A stretch of 64,000 nt of DNA, taken from the NCBI GenBank assembly GCA_030323885.1, contig CM059194.1:434001-498000 (forward strand), in the 5' to 3' direction. Every line of letters starts with the position of its first letter. Position 1 is the first letter of the stretch. This document shows positions 32,556 through 45,700 of the stretch, piece after piece. The notes under the pieces were generated by a model. That model made no database searches, had not been told where the DNA came from, and saw only the letters and a list, made by a program, of their open reading frames with translations. The stretch comes from Branchipolynoe longqiensis (Eukaryota; Annelida; Polychaeta; Phyllodocida; Polynoidae). Both the position numbers and the translations under genes were made by a program.

Positions 32556-32694
32556 GGCGGCGATATTGTCGAATGTAAACAAAACAAAAAGCACAAATCT
32601 ATTCACTGCTACAATCTAATTGTTATTTAGAACCATGAATATTCACTCGGCGGGGAGGGGGGTGAAATAATGGTATTTAGGGAGAACGAACAAG

Positions 32695-32904
32695 AGTGTC
32701 AGACAACAGTTTTACAGTTATCGTATTGTCAATGCCTGGAACGGTCTGCCTCCAGAGGTTGTGGATGCGCCATCCCTGAATGCTTTCAAAGCAAGGCTGG
32801 ATAAGCATTGGAAGCAGTATAAGTATTGCAAACACCCAGTATTTGACGCTTATGACCCCGTTAAGTCACAGTTGGACAGGCCTCGACCTGATACAGGCTT
32901 ATAG
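32695..32904 (+). pseudogene. LINE reverse transcriptase C-terminal fragment
   Basis: Open from 32,695 to a stop at 32,902-32,904. SVRQQFYSYRIVNAWNGLPP and VVDAPSLNAFKARLDKHW are the C-terminal signature of a widespread metazoan LINE family. The end includes the natural stop, so this is a severely 5'-truncated copy. Confidence 0.75.
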
Positions 32905-33270
32905 CCTAACCATAATCAGTAGCGGATGAGTATGAGTAACTTACTCAAGTGAAATTCGGCTAAAATTAAATGCAAAAATGGCAAAATCCGAGCGATATGA
33001 ACGGTGCCAGCGCATTAGCGACTTTATTGCGTATGTAAATAAAACAAAGAGGACAAATCTATTCACTGCTACGATCTATTTATGTTTATATAATTTTGTC
33101 GTTTAGAACCAAGAAATACTGTTATTTATGAGCATAACTTACTCAATAAGTGAAATTTTGCATTATTTCGAATGTAAATAAAACAAAAAGCACTGCTGTC
33201 AACAAGGTTTGTTTTCACCGCGTAAACCTTTGTAGTCTACAGCATCACCCAGCTTAGGAATACTATGTAA

Positions 33271-33765
33271 ATAGAAAGAGCATATTGAGGATAATACAAT
33301 CTCCAGATTTCATGGAATTATCTTGTACATGTGTTTTTCTGTGCCATTTCAAACTTGCTCAAAATTGGTCATTTTTTGCCACATTTGATCACAATCATTG
33401 TAAAATTAAAACAATTCACATATGTCAAAGCATATTGTATATACTGTAAATGAAAAGAGCATATTGACAATAATAAAGCTTAAAGATTTCATGCAATTAT
33501 CTTGTATGGGTGAATTTTTGTGTCGTTTTAAACTTGCTCAAAATTGGGCGTTTTGCCAGATTTGATCATAATCATTCTAAAATTAAAATAATTCACATGT
33601 ATATATATATATATCAAAGTGTGTTGTATATATTGTAAATAGAAAGAAAAAATTTAGCCTAATAAAGGCTGAAATTTCATGCAATTATCTTGTACAGGTG
33701 ATTTTCTGTGTCATTTTAAACTTTCTAAAAATTGTGCATTTTTTACCAGATTTTATCACTTGCCA
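33271..33765. repeat. Three diverged tandem copies, ~180-bp unit
   Basis: Copies share ATTTCATGCAATTATCTTGTA, TTTAAACTTGCTCAAAATTG and ATTAAAATAATTCACAT. They start near 33,279, 33,457 and 33,640 and diverge towards the third copy. Confidence 0.75.
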
Positions 33766-34200
33766 AATTGAGCTCTGGAAGATTTTGGACCTATTTCTAT
33801 AAACCTTTCCCATTTGTATGCTGTCCTGAAAAAAAATAGCGGTGACAAGACTCACCTATAGGTCAAGGAGAAATAAGAATAATCCATCTGGGGTGCACAT
33901 TTTTTCCCACAAGCCCACCTCCAAAAGTGCTCCACAGCTAAATTGGAAAAATGGCGAGTTATGGGAAATTGTAGTTTTTAGCATTTTTGAAGATCCATAT
34001 CTTGAAATGTAACAATCTCATACCCCTAGATCTCTATATTCTCTTTATACAGGCCATGGAATCACCAGAAAAAAAACATCAGAAGTGAGATAGGGTGATT
34101 AGTTTTTAATTTTGGGGACCATCAAAAATGCTAGCTTTTTAGGGTCGGATGGGCCCAATGAAGTAACAACCTAAAAACGCTCATATCTTCCTTAATATAT
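33766..34200. other. Unassigned AT-rich sequence
   Basis: No gene or repeat that I can name. There are only short open frames. Confidence 0.3.
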
Positions 34201-34769
34201 AGCCCCGTTCACACAGCACAACTTTAGGCCAAACTAGATAAGGCGAACTAGTGTCGTGTCCACACACGGAGCGGTTTAAGGCGGAAATTGATATCTGCGC
34301 ATGGGCAAGTACCCCCATCTGTATCTGGCAAGCACTGCTATTTGTTTAGTTTTCACTGTCGATTCGACAATATGAATAACGACGCCGATGTAGCTGCTAC
34401 GTTAATATAGCTTGGAATTTAGGGTTAATTTAATTAAATTTCATTATTTGAGGATGTAATTCTGTTAAATATGATCGCATTCAATAGATTTCAGCCTAAT
34501 CGGGCCCTAACACTGCCAGGCACCAGCAATAGTTACACCTGAGCCTGTATCTGGCAAGCACTGCTCTTTTACACTATCACTGCCCAGGAACCAGCCAAAT
34601 CGCTTCATCTATACTACCTCCGGTGGTGGTTTATTTGAAGCGAACTAGATGCAATCGATTCAGCCCTAAATCGCATTAGCGTAGCATCCACACGGCGAAT
34701 CTGAGTCGAACTAGGCAAGTCGATTTATATGAATCGAATTAACTGCCCAATGGCAATGTGAACGGGGCT
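34201..34769. mobile_element. TIR element, AGCCCCGTTCACA ends
   Basis: The inverted ends are AGCCCCGTTCACA and its complement TGTGAACGGGGCT. The interior has multiple CGAACTAG/AATCGATT inverted motifs near both ends and two copies of CCTGTATCTGGCAAGCACTG-like sequence. GGGGCCGTTCACA-like ends are common in Harbinger or Kolobok MITEs; the target duplication is unclear. No coding sequence. Confidence 0.6.
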
Positions 34770-36598
34770 TTAGAGCGATTTTGACTAATGAAGTATCATT
34801 TTGTTTCAAATTAAATATCTTAACAGACGAAATCCATTAAATTAAGTTCAGACCTGTTTTTAAAAATCACTTGGGATACGTACTCTTACTACTAAAATAA
34901 TACTAGTACTCCGGGTGAATTCTTGTAGATCTACCTGACCACACCAATGACAATGTACACGCTTCTAGAAGTTATAGATGTAATATTCACCGCATCTCAC
35001 AGTGGCCACAGTGATACCGTAATTGAGCTACAATAATTATACATTAACACCCATGAAAAACAACGCGAGCCTAATAAAGTAATAGGCTTGCTGAAATGTA
35101 CCTGTTATGTTGTCTGGGTAATGTTTTTTTTGTATTTGACTCGTGTTGACGTAAAACTCAAGTTCACCCAGCAGCCATAGTTATTCGCCCGGCTGAAAGA
35201 GGCCCGAGTCAGCCGGGTCCTCTGAGGACGAACTTTAACTGCTTTCGTCTCAGTTCGCGAGGACTCCTGCTATTCAAATAAACCACTGTACAATTCGAGA
35301 ACAGAATAATAATTAAGAAAGTCTATTATTGATGCTTATGTTTGTAAATGAGATAAACCAGAATACAATAAATCAGTATGTATTATTTATTTGTGCACCC
35401 TACATGGTGCGTAGTAATAAGAGCGCCAGAGCGCAGTTAAACGTGTCGGTACGAGGGAGGTGGCCGGCGAGCACAGACCCAGCGAAAGTAACCAGTGAGC
35501 ACAAGCGGAGCAGTAGCACTTGTTCCTGGGGGAACCTTTTCGAATATGTAAATAAACATTTCCATGCAAAATAGCTAATATTATTTATAATAATATAAGT
35601 AATTTCTACTTAGAAAATTAGATATATATGACAAACTCAGTATCATCACATTATACAAAATTAATAGATTGTCCATAGTGCAGCGTCAGAGAGTTGCAAC
35701 CAATCACATTTGGCCGAATGCAGGAGCAACCAGCCACATCCTCCACATCAAGCAACTAGAAAAGACGTGGCGGCGGGATCGTGCGCAGAATTAGAAACAA
35801 CTTCCGTTTGAATCTCGCAAATGATTAGAAATTCACTGATATAATTGCCAACATATTTTTACACGAAGAGTACATGCTCCTCAAATATAACAAATTCATC
35901 CGTAGTGAATATTTTAACTTGAATGGTGTCGGTGTCTAACACAAATCCCTTGTAAACACCAGGCAAGAATAGCGGAAGTTCATTTATAGATATCACCCGG
36001 TTTTCTATTTATGCCGTCTTTTAAGGATTGTAAAACGGTTCTATGACTGAGAGCACGTCACACAAATAGGTGTGGTGAGAGGACATCAACGTTGTTTTTC
36101 AAGGGATTAACTACTGCCAACTATCCATTCGTCAAATATAGATACCCTTGTTTTCTTTAGATAGGTACTAAGGTAGCCAACAATTTGAAATGATCGGAGG
36201 TGCCTACATAACTAGCGAACTAACTAGTAACTTGTGAATATGGAAGCGGAAGCCTAGACCTAAGACCTAGTTGTTTCTTAACAGCCCTACTTTTGCCCCG
36301 AGATTGGAATCTACACTTTACAGCCGCCGCCCTGCTCAAGTAGGTGCAATGATCGGAACGTGGACATGAGGCTATGGTGGCACTGTGGAGGTGTATTATG
36401 AATGGATCCTGACACAAGAGAAGGGTCGATCATTCAGCTATATACTTGTTTGCCGTCACTGGTTTCAAGTTGATCCGTGTCTGCCACTGGTTGGTGACCC
36501 AGCCTGTTTGAACACAGTCACAGGCGGACACGAACTCTGGACACTCTCCCTGTAATTCTACCAACTGCTTCTCTGGACACTTTGTGAAATCCATCGAT
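34770..36598 (+). other. Region upstream of HERPUD
   Basis: No gene is supported. The promoter and 5' UTR of HERPUD must lie towards the right end. I see no TATA box near the start codon. A CACGTCA (the complement of the TGACGTG core used by XBP1/ATF6) is at 36,054-36,060, and a GACGTGG lies near 35,765. HERPUD genes in vertebrates are induced by the unfolded protein response, so these are candidate sites only. No complete CCAAT-N9-CCACG element was seen. Confidence 0.3.
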
Positions 36599-36736
36599 AT
36601 GGATTTAGAATTGCCTGTCACTCTGGTGGTGAAGGCCCCCAATCAAAAGGTTGACGATCAGACGATAGTGTGCGCACTGGGTTGGACAATTAAGAAACTA
36701 AAGGAACATATATCAAAAGTATATCCGAGTAAACCA
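36599..36736 (+). CDS. HERPUD: HERPUD exon 1
   Basis: Codons 1-46 from ATG at 36,599 (context CGATATGG, purine at -3 and G at +4) to donor CCA|GTAAGT. Encodes MDLELPVTLVVKAPNQ through KEHISKVYPSKP, the first half of the ubiquitin-like fold. Ends in phase 0. Confidence 0.92.
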
Positions 36737-39700
36737 GTAAGTATACCATTACCACTTAGTACCCACTCAATTTAGTTTGGTGTTTTATTTGAGTGTAAAA
36801 AAAACAACCCGAAACCACGTAAATTCTTTGCAACAGGCGAATAACACCCCGTGCTGCTGTAGACGGCTGACAACCAATCTGTGGGCGTGGCACTAATGTG
36901 TAATGTGAGTCAAAACAAGCCGAGTTTTTGGTTACTATTTTAATTTTGGTTAAATAATTATTTATCATTCACGAACATGCTAAGTTTGTATAAAGATAGT
37001 ACCCTAGTCCAGATATATCACTGTTATCAGCCTCTGGCTCTACATTTGTAATACCCTTTTTTTTCACACCTCCCCCACCCCCCGCACACATCATACCGTT
37101 ATATGTACAACAGTGCCCTTGGCGTCAACTACACTAAAATATTCATTCATACTTCGCGTGATGCAAATAGCATCCTGGCATCTGAGGTAAGACTGACCAT
37201 AGAACAAAATACAAGGTCATAGGGTATGCAAAAAAAAAAGGTCATAGACATAGGGTATGCATGTCTGATATTCTTGTTTCAATCAACATTTCCTTTTTAA
37301 TTGATGTTTACCTAATGCAATTTCCTAGATGAATGTTTGGTGCTACTCAATGCAAGAAAACATTGAAAAGTGGGAAACATGTGGACAAGATCGAAACATG
37401 TAACTTTTAAAATATCCATTTATGGAGGGTGGACATTCCCACACTCAGATATTGGTACCTGGTTCGTCTACCCTGAAGCTCCTGGGCTGCCGGTCTATTA
37501 ATTACTTTTCCTTGCAGCCCATATTGATGTAGTTCAGCTTTACGATCGCTCATGTAAATGACTGTCATCGGCAAGGAGTGTTTTCTGTACACCTTTCACT
37601 GTACACCGTCTAGAGCCTTCAGAAAATGGTTTATGTACATCTAAGTAAGGGGCTTAGTTTTGCTCTTTGCGGAACATTTGTTCGAAGCTTTGTTGTTGAA
37701 TGTAAGCCATTTAATGATTTATGGTTGTTTTCTGCATTCCATTTTGTAAGTAGGTGAGAATAAACTTTGCGTACATCATGGGTTCATTCCACTCATACCC
37801 AGTTCATGAAGTAATATATCGTAATTTATTTTATCAAATACTTTTTTTTAAGTTGCATGGTCCGATGAAATATTTATTTTTCAAAACCAAAACATGTATC
37901 TTAATTTGATTATATATATCCATTTTAGATATTGGTGCATTAGCAAGTGATTTGGTACAGCATATATAGAATAATAAGAATTTACTACCTCATCCTACTT
38001 TGGGAAACCCATCACACAAGGAAGTCATTAACCAATTAGGTCAATCTCATGGCCAGTAGCCTTGACCCTCATTCCAAGTGCCTACTCAGGCTCCAGGATG
38101 TCCAGTGGTAGTATTGCTGGCACTATTGCCTGGATTGATATAAAGTTGCAATACTTATGAGGTGCTTTCCCCATTTATAAATGCTTTGTTTAAGTTGTCT
38201 TACATTTCATAGATGTTATCAAATAACTATTGACTCAATACTTTTTTTAATGTTCACTGATGCAATTGTGATAATTAAGCAAGTGACATGCTAGAAAAGC
38301 AGTCCAATAAGAACAACACATAGTTAAGGTCAAACAAAGAATGGACACAACACATACAAACATAAGAAACGACACATGAAGCCAACTGAGTATGCATTTT
38401 GTTTTTATAAATGCCTTGTTTAAGTTGTGTTACATGTCATAGATGTTATCAAATAAATATTGACTCAATACTTATTAAACAAAAAATGTTCACTAATGCA
38501 ATTGTTATAATTAAGTAAGTGACATGCTAGAAAAGCAGTACAATAATTAATAACGACACATAGTTACGGGCAAACAAAGAATGGACACAACACATGCCAA
38601 CATAAGAAACGACACATGAAGCCAACTGAGTATGCATTTTGTTTTGATAAAAATGGTCTTCCTATTGCTGTATTAGTGACCACCATTCCCACACGCGATG
38701 CTCCCCTGGGCTGGTTTACCTATTGCTGTATTAGTGACCACCATTCCCACATGCGATGTTCCCCTGGGCTGGTCTACCTATTGCTGTATTAGTGACCACC
38801 ATTCCCACATGCGATGCTCCCCTGGGCTGGTCTACCTATTGCTGTATTAGTGACCACCATTCCCACACGCGATGTTCCCCTGGGCTGGTCTACCTATTGC
38901 TGTATTAGTGACCACCATTCCCACACGCGATGTTCCCCTGGGCTGGTCTACCTATTGCTGTATTAGTGACCACCATTCCCACATGCGATGCTCCCCTGGG
39001 CTGGTTTACCTATTGCTGTATTAGTGACCACCATTCCCACATGCGATGTTCCCCTGGGCTGGTTTACCTATTACTGTATTAGTGACCACCATTCCCACAT
39101 GCGATGTTCCCCTGGGCTGGTCTACCTATTGCTGTATTAGTGACCACCATTCCCACATGCGATGTTCCCCTGGGCTGGTCTACCTATTGCTGTATTAGTG
39201 ACCACCATTCCCACATGCGATGTTCCCCTGGGCTGGTTTACCTATTGCTGTATTAGTGACCACCATTCCCACACGCGATGTTCCCCTGGGCTGGTCTACC
39301 TATTGCTGTATTAGTGACCACCATTCCCACATGCGATGTTCCCCTGGGCTGGTCTTCCTATTGCTGTATTAGTGACCACCATTCCCACATGCGATGTTCC
39401 CCTGGGCTGGTCTACCTATTGCTGTATTAGTGACCACCATTCCCACATGCGATGCTCCCCTCGGCTGGTCTACTTATTGCTCTATTAGGCCGTGTATCCA
39501 TGGACTGTTCCATGTTCGCTTGTGACGCGCGACACAAACAATGAACCTGCGTTTTGCTTAGTGTCCATTCAAATAGGTTGGACCCAGGGACCATATGGTC
39601 TTGTGCAGGGAACATAGACTAGAGAATGAACATGTTCATTGTCTGTGTGGCGCGTCACAAGGGAAGACGCCACAAGGGAAGAGTCTATGGATACAAAGCC

Positions 39701-42700
39701 TTAGTGACACTGTGTTGGAACCTGCTGGAAAGAAGCGCGACTGGCGAAATGCTTATCACGTGATACGCCCTGGGTGGGGCAGGTGTTGGCAGCCATATCA
39801 GAATGGCAGTGACTTTTGAGATAATCACCAGATGGTCAGAGCAATCAGTCAGCAGAGCATTTATTAAGTGTGTGTGCGTGCGTGCACACCCGTCGACAAT
39901 TTTAAGCTTTCATCACACTGCAGCGTTGATACGAAAACCTGTTTATAAAAAGTTAACAAGTTTTTTTGGGGTTTTTTTCTTGAAGATTTATACTGCCTAT
40001 TATGGATAAGCCTGAATAGACTTGTTTTCACCATTAGACAGTTTGTCGATAGAAAGCCCGAGCCTACACTTTTACCGACCCAAGGGATTTTTAAACTCCC
40101 ACACCACATGGTATGAGAGCAACTGGCCTTTGATGATGCTGTAAGTTATCCACAGCGGTGGAAATCCAAATTGGCAGAGGTGGGGGCACGGGGAATCGAA
40201 CCATCAACCTTCGGATTAGGAGTCTGACCTAGAAAAAAGTCAGACACTCTAACCAATATAATTTTGTCCGCCACAGATAACAGTATAATTTTGTCATTGT
40301 TAATTAAAGTGTTAGGTTTAATCAGAGAGGAAAGATCTCCGCGATTCTTCCTGTAGGCCCCTCCTGCAATCCCCCATCACGATCAAAGTAGATGTACTAA
40401 TAAATGCTTCAAACGGCGCAGCACTATCAGCGTATACCAATATTTATGAAACCAGACTTCAGATAATTTTCCGCGATTCCCTGACAATTCTAAACCTATC
40501 GGAGTCCATCCGCATTTCCGCTTTTTTCCCCCCGGAGATCACTTTCATCCCTGTGTTTAATGTAGCCTCCAGCAGCCTGAGGAGGCTGGATGTGGTAGTT
40601 GGTGACCAGGCGAGCTAAACACTAAGTTATTTCATGCATCCTGTGAGTGCGTGTAGTAAAGGTTGGTTGGTTGTTGAAGCTTTACGTCCTGCCAACATCT
40701 AAAGTCAATGTATTAAAGCTGACTCACCAGAAACTGGTAACAATCAACAGGTAACAAAGTTGGTGATGCTAATCAAAAGGCCAATTAATATATTAGATTT
40801 TATTTGTTGTTTTTAAAAGCAATATTCTAATACTTTGTTGTTTTCATTCTTCAGCGGGAACACCAACAAAAGTTGATCTACTCTGGGCGGTTACTGAATG
40901 ACCACCTCATGCTGAAAGACGTTCTTCGACAAGTAAGTGGATATGTGTGGGATCGTGTAGTGTTACACATGGTATTTAGTTACTCATTCATGATGAAGTC
41001 ATTGCTGGTGGTTTACATCTCCCTTCATACCTTGCACTTGGCTGACTTGGGTGGTGGACATTCACCGATTGTTCACGTTGGCTGGGGGTAACCAAATAGA
41101 TTTTTGGCAATGTCATGGCAAAGTAACATTCCTGCAACCTCGAATTGATCATTCATTATAATAGCACAAATACTAAACGATTTCAATTTGGGCGTGTTGG
41201 AGATGACATGTAAAGTAATGTTAATCTTATTGGCAGACACGACATGGCACTATATCATTAGGTGGTCACTTATTTGACACATGCTCCATAATAGACATAT
41301 TCCAAGGTAGACACTATATCATTAGATGGTCACTTATTTGACACATGCTCCATAATACATAATAGACATATTCCAAGGTAGACACTATATCATTAGGTGG
41401 TCACTTATTTGACACATGCTCCATAATAGACACATTCCAAGGCAGACACTATATCATTAGGTGGTCACTTATTTGACACATGTTCCATAATAGACACATT
41501 CCAAGGTAGACACTATATCATTAGATGGTCACTTATTTGACACATGCTCCATAATACATAATAGACACATTCCAAGGTAGACACTATATCATTAGGTGGT
41601 CACTTATTTGACACATGCTCCATAATACATAATAGACATATTCCAAGGCAGACACTATATCATTAGGTGGTCACTTATTTGACACATGTTCCATAATAGA
41701 CACATTCCAAGGTAGACACTATATCATTAGGTGGTCACTTATTTGACACATGCTCCATAATACATAATAGACATATTCCAAGGCAGACACTATATCATTA
41801 GGTGGTCACTTATTTGACACATGTTCCATAATAGACACATTCCAAGGTAGACACTATATCATTAGGTGGTCACTTATTTGACACATGCTCCATAATACAT
41901 AATAGACATATTCCAAGGCAGACACTATATCATTAGGTGGTCACTTATTTGACACATGTTCCATAATAGACACATTCCAAGTAGAAACAGAACGTGACTG
42001 GGGATAAATGGCGGTCTGGTACAAGTATATCCTACTGCTAAGATACATGTAAACACACTAGTAGACAATCTGAACATGGCTGCATCTGTGTCACCAGTAG
42101 AGAGGTTGGTACATGTTTATTCACCTCCCTGCTGTTTGAAGTTGTGTAAGTATCTGAACTACCCTTGTAGAGCTCTGTGTGTGTCAGACACGGTCCAATA
42201 AACCTTTAATTTACTAGGTGCTTGTATCTGTGACAGCACTGCCTGATAAACCTTTAGTTTACATGGTGCTTGTAGCTGTGTGTGTCAGACACTGCCTGAT
42301 AAACCTTTAGTTTACACGGTGCTTGTAGCTATTTGTGTCAGACACTGCCTGATAAACCTTTAGTTTACACGGTGCTTGTAGCTGTGTGTTACAGCACTGC
42401 CTGATAAACCTTTAGTTTACACGGTGCTTGTAGCTGTGTGTTACAGCACTGCCTGATAAACCTTTAGTTTACACGGTGCTTGTAGCTGTGTGTTACAGCA
42501 CTGCCTGATAAACCTTTAGTTTACACGGTGCTTGTAGCTGTGTGTTACAGCACTGCCTGATAAACCTTTAGTTTACAAGGTGCTTGTAGCTGTGTGTGTC
42601 AGACACTGCCTGATAAACCTTTAGTTTACAAGGTGCTTGTAGCTGTGTGTTACAGCACTGCCTGATAAACCTTTAGTTTACAAGGTGCTTGTAGCTGTGT

Positions 42701-45700
42701 GTTACAGCACTGCCTGATAAACCTTTAGTTTACGGTGCTTGTAGCTGTGTGTTACAGCACTGCCTGATAAACCTTTAGTTTACAAGGTGCTTGTAGCTGT
42801 GTCAGACACTGCCTGATAAACCTTTAGTTTACACGGTGCTTGTAGCTGTGTGTTACAGCACTGCCTGATAAACCTTTAGTTTACACGGTGCTTGTAGCTA
42901 TTTGTGTCAGACACTGCCTGATAAACCTTTAGTTTACACGGTGCTTGTAGCTGTGTGTGTCAGACACTGCCTGATAAACCTTTAGTTTACACGGTGCTTG
43001 TAGCTGTGTGTGTCAGACACTGCCTGATAAACCTTTAGTTTACACGGTGCTTGTAGCTGTGTGTTACAGCACTGCCTGATAAACCTTTAGTTTACACGGT
43101 GCTTGTAGTATTGTGTCAGACACTGCCTGATAAACCTTTAGTTTACACGGTGCTTGTAGCTGTGTGTTACAGCACTGCCTGATAAACCTTTAGTTTACAC
43201 GGTGCTTGTAGCTGTGTGTGCCAGACACTGCCTGATAAACCTTTAGTTTACACGGTGCTTGTAGCTATTTGTGTCAGACACTGCCTGATAAACCTTTAGT
43301 TTACAAGGTGCTTGTAGCTATTTGTGTCAGACACTGCCTGATAAACCTTTAGTTTACAAGGTGCTTGTAGCTGTGTGTTACAGCACTGCCTGATAAACCT
43401 TTAGTTTACACGGTGCTTGTAGCTCGTATGTTACAGCACTGCCTGATAAACCTTTAGTTTACAAGGTGCTTGTAGCTGTGTGTTACAGCACTGCCTGATA
43501 AACCTTTAGTTTACACGGTGCTTGTAGCTGTGTGTTACAGCACTGCCTGATAAACCTTTAGTTTACACGGTGCTTGTAGCTGTGTGTTACAGCACTGCCT
43601 GATAAACCTTTAGTTTACAAGGTGCTTGTAGCTGTGTGTTACAGCACTGCCTGATAAACCTTTAGTTTACACGGTGCTTGTAGCTCGTATGTTACAGCAC
43701 TGCCTGATAAACCGTTAGTTTACTAGGTGCTTGTAGCTGTGTGTTACAGCACTGCCTGATAAACCTTTAGTTTACACGGTGCTTGTAGCTGTGTGTTACA
43801 GCACTGCCTGATAAACCTTTAGTTTACAAGGTGCTTGTAGCTATTTGTGTCAGACACTGCCTGATAAACCTTTAGTTTACACGGTGCTTGTAGCTGTGTG
43901 TTACAGCACTGCCTGATAAACCTTTAGTTTACACGGTGCTTGTAGCTATTTGTGTCAGACACTGCCTGATAAACCTTTAGTTTACAAGGTGCTTGTAGCT
44001 GTGTGTTACAGCACTGCCTGATAAACCTTTAGTTTACACGGTGCTTGTAGCTATTTGTGTCAGACACTGCCTGATAAACCTTTAGTTTACAAGGTGCTTG
44101 TAGCTGTGTGTACAGCACTGCCTGATAAACCTTTAGTTTACATGGTGCTTGTAGCTGTGTGTTACAGCACTGCCTGATAAACCTTTAGTTTACACGGTGC
44201 TTGTAGCTGTGTGTTACAGCACTGCCTGATAAACCTTTAGTTTACATGGTGCTTGTAGCTATTTGTGTCAGACACTGCCTGATAAACCTTTAGTTTACAC
44301 GGTGCTTGTAGCTGTGTGTAACAGCACTGTCTGATACACCTTTAGTTTACACGGTGCTTGTAGCTGTGTGTGCCAGACACTGCCTGATAAACCTTTAGTT
44401 TACAAGGTGCTTGTAGCTGTGTGTGTCAGACACTACCTGATAAACCTTTAGTTTACACGGTGCTTGTAGCTGTGTGTGCCAGACACTGCCTGATAAACCT
44501 TTAGTTTACAAGGTGCTTGTAGCTGTGTGTGCCAGACACTGCCTGATAAACCTTTAGTTTACAAGGTGCTTGTAGCTATTTGTGTCAGACACTGCCTGAT
44601 AAACCTTTAGTTTACAAGGTACTTGGAGCTGTCAGACACTCCCCGAAAGCTGCTTGTTGCTGTGTGTGTTACATCACTGCCTGATAAACCTTTGCTCTGC
44701 CAGACTGTCTATTACCTTATGTTTTGTGTTCCACAGTATGACGAGGAGATCACCACCCACACAATGCATCTGGTGTGTGCACCATCACTCACCGAACAAG
44801 CACAGCAGGGCACACAGGTAAGTGTACATATACCAGACAACTACCGCACACTGTCCGCAGTGCACACATCTAAGTGTACATATACACTGACAAATACCAC
44901 ACACTGACACAGTTTGTGGGGCACACAGGTAAGTGTACATATACACTGACATAGTTAGCAGGGCACACAGGTAAGTATACATATACACCGACAACTACCA
45001 CACACTTGCACAGTTTGCGGGGCACACAGGTAAGTGTACATATACACCGACAGAGTTAGCAGGGCACACAGGTAATTGTACATATACACCGACACAGTTA
45101 GCAGGACACACAGGTAAGTGAACATATACACTGACAACTACCACACACTTGCACAGTTAGCAGGGCACACAAGTATGTGTACATATACACCGACACAGTT
45201 AGCAGGGCACACAGGTAAGTGTACATATACACCGACACAGTTAGCAGGGCACACAGGTAAGTGTACATATACACCGACACAGTTAGCAGGGCACACAGGT
45301 AAGTGTACATATACACCGACACAGTTAGCAGGGCACACAGGTAAGTGTACATATACACTGACACAGTTAGCAGGGCACACAGGTAAGTGTACATATACAC
45401 CGACACAGTTAGCAGGGCACACAGGTAAGTGTACATATACACCGACACAGTTAGCAGGGCACACAGGTAAGTGTACATATAACCGACACAGTTAGCAGGC
45501 ACAGGTAAGTGTACATATACACCGACACAGTTAGCGGGGCACACAGGTAAGTGTACATATACACCGACACAGTTAGCAGGGCACACAGGTAAGTGTACAT
45601 ATACACCGACACAGTTAGCAGGGCACACAGGTAAGTGTACATATACACCGACACAGTTAGCAGGGCACACAGGTAAGTGTACATATACACCGACACAGTT

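Larger units (their letters stand above)
31920..33190 (+). repeat. Cluster of diverged copies of one dispersed repeat
   Basis: Three partial copies carrying TTATTTAGAACCATGAATAT, GTGAAATTCGGTCAAATTAA, ATGTAAATAAAACAAAAAGC and AATCTATTCACTGCTAC. The same family appears inverted at 131-330/828-868. A foldback element (32,055-32,555) and a LINE fragment (32,695-32,904) interrupt the copies. Confidence 0.65.

Noticed and set aside
35690..35725. ERSE (CCAAT-N9-CCACG) upstream of HERPUD
   Set aside because: A CCAAT is followed at the right distance by CCGAA, not CCACG, so the element is incomplete.
36756..36968. Small minus-strand open frames around HERPUD intron 1
   Set aside because: No similarity, no supporting signals, antisense to the gene.
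44623..44907. Open frame with an upstream start running through exon 3
   Set aside because: Its first part is intron 2 repeat sequence and its end is intron 3; only 44,737-44,817 is exon, by splice signals and homology.
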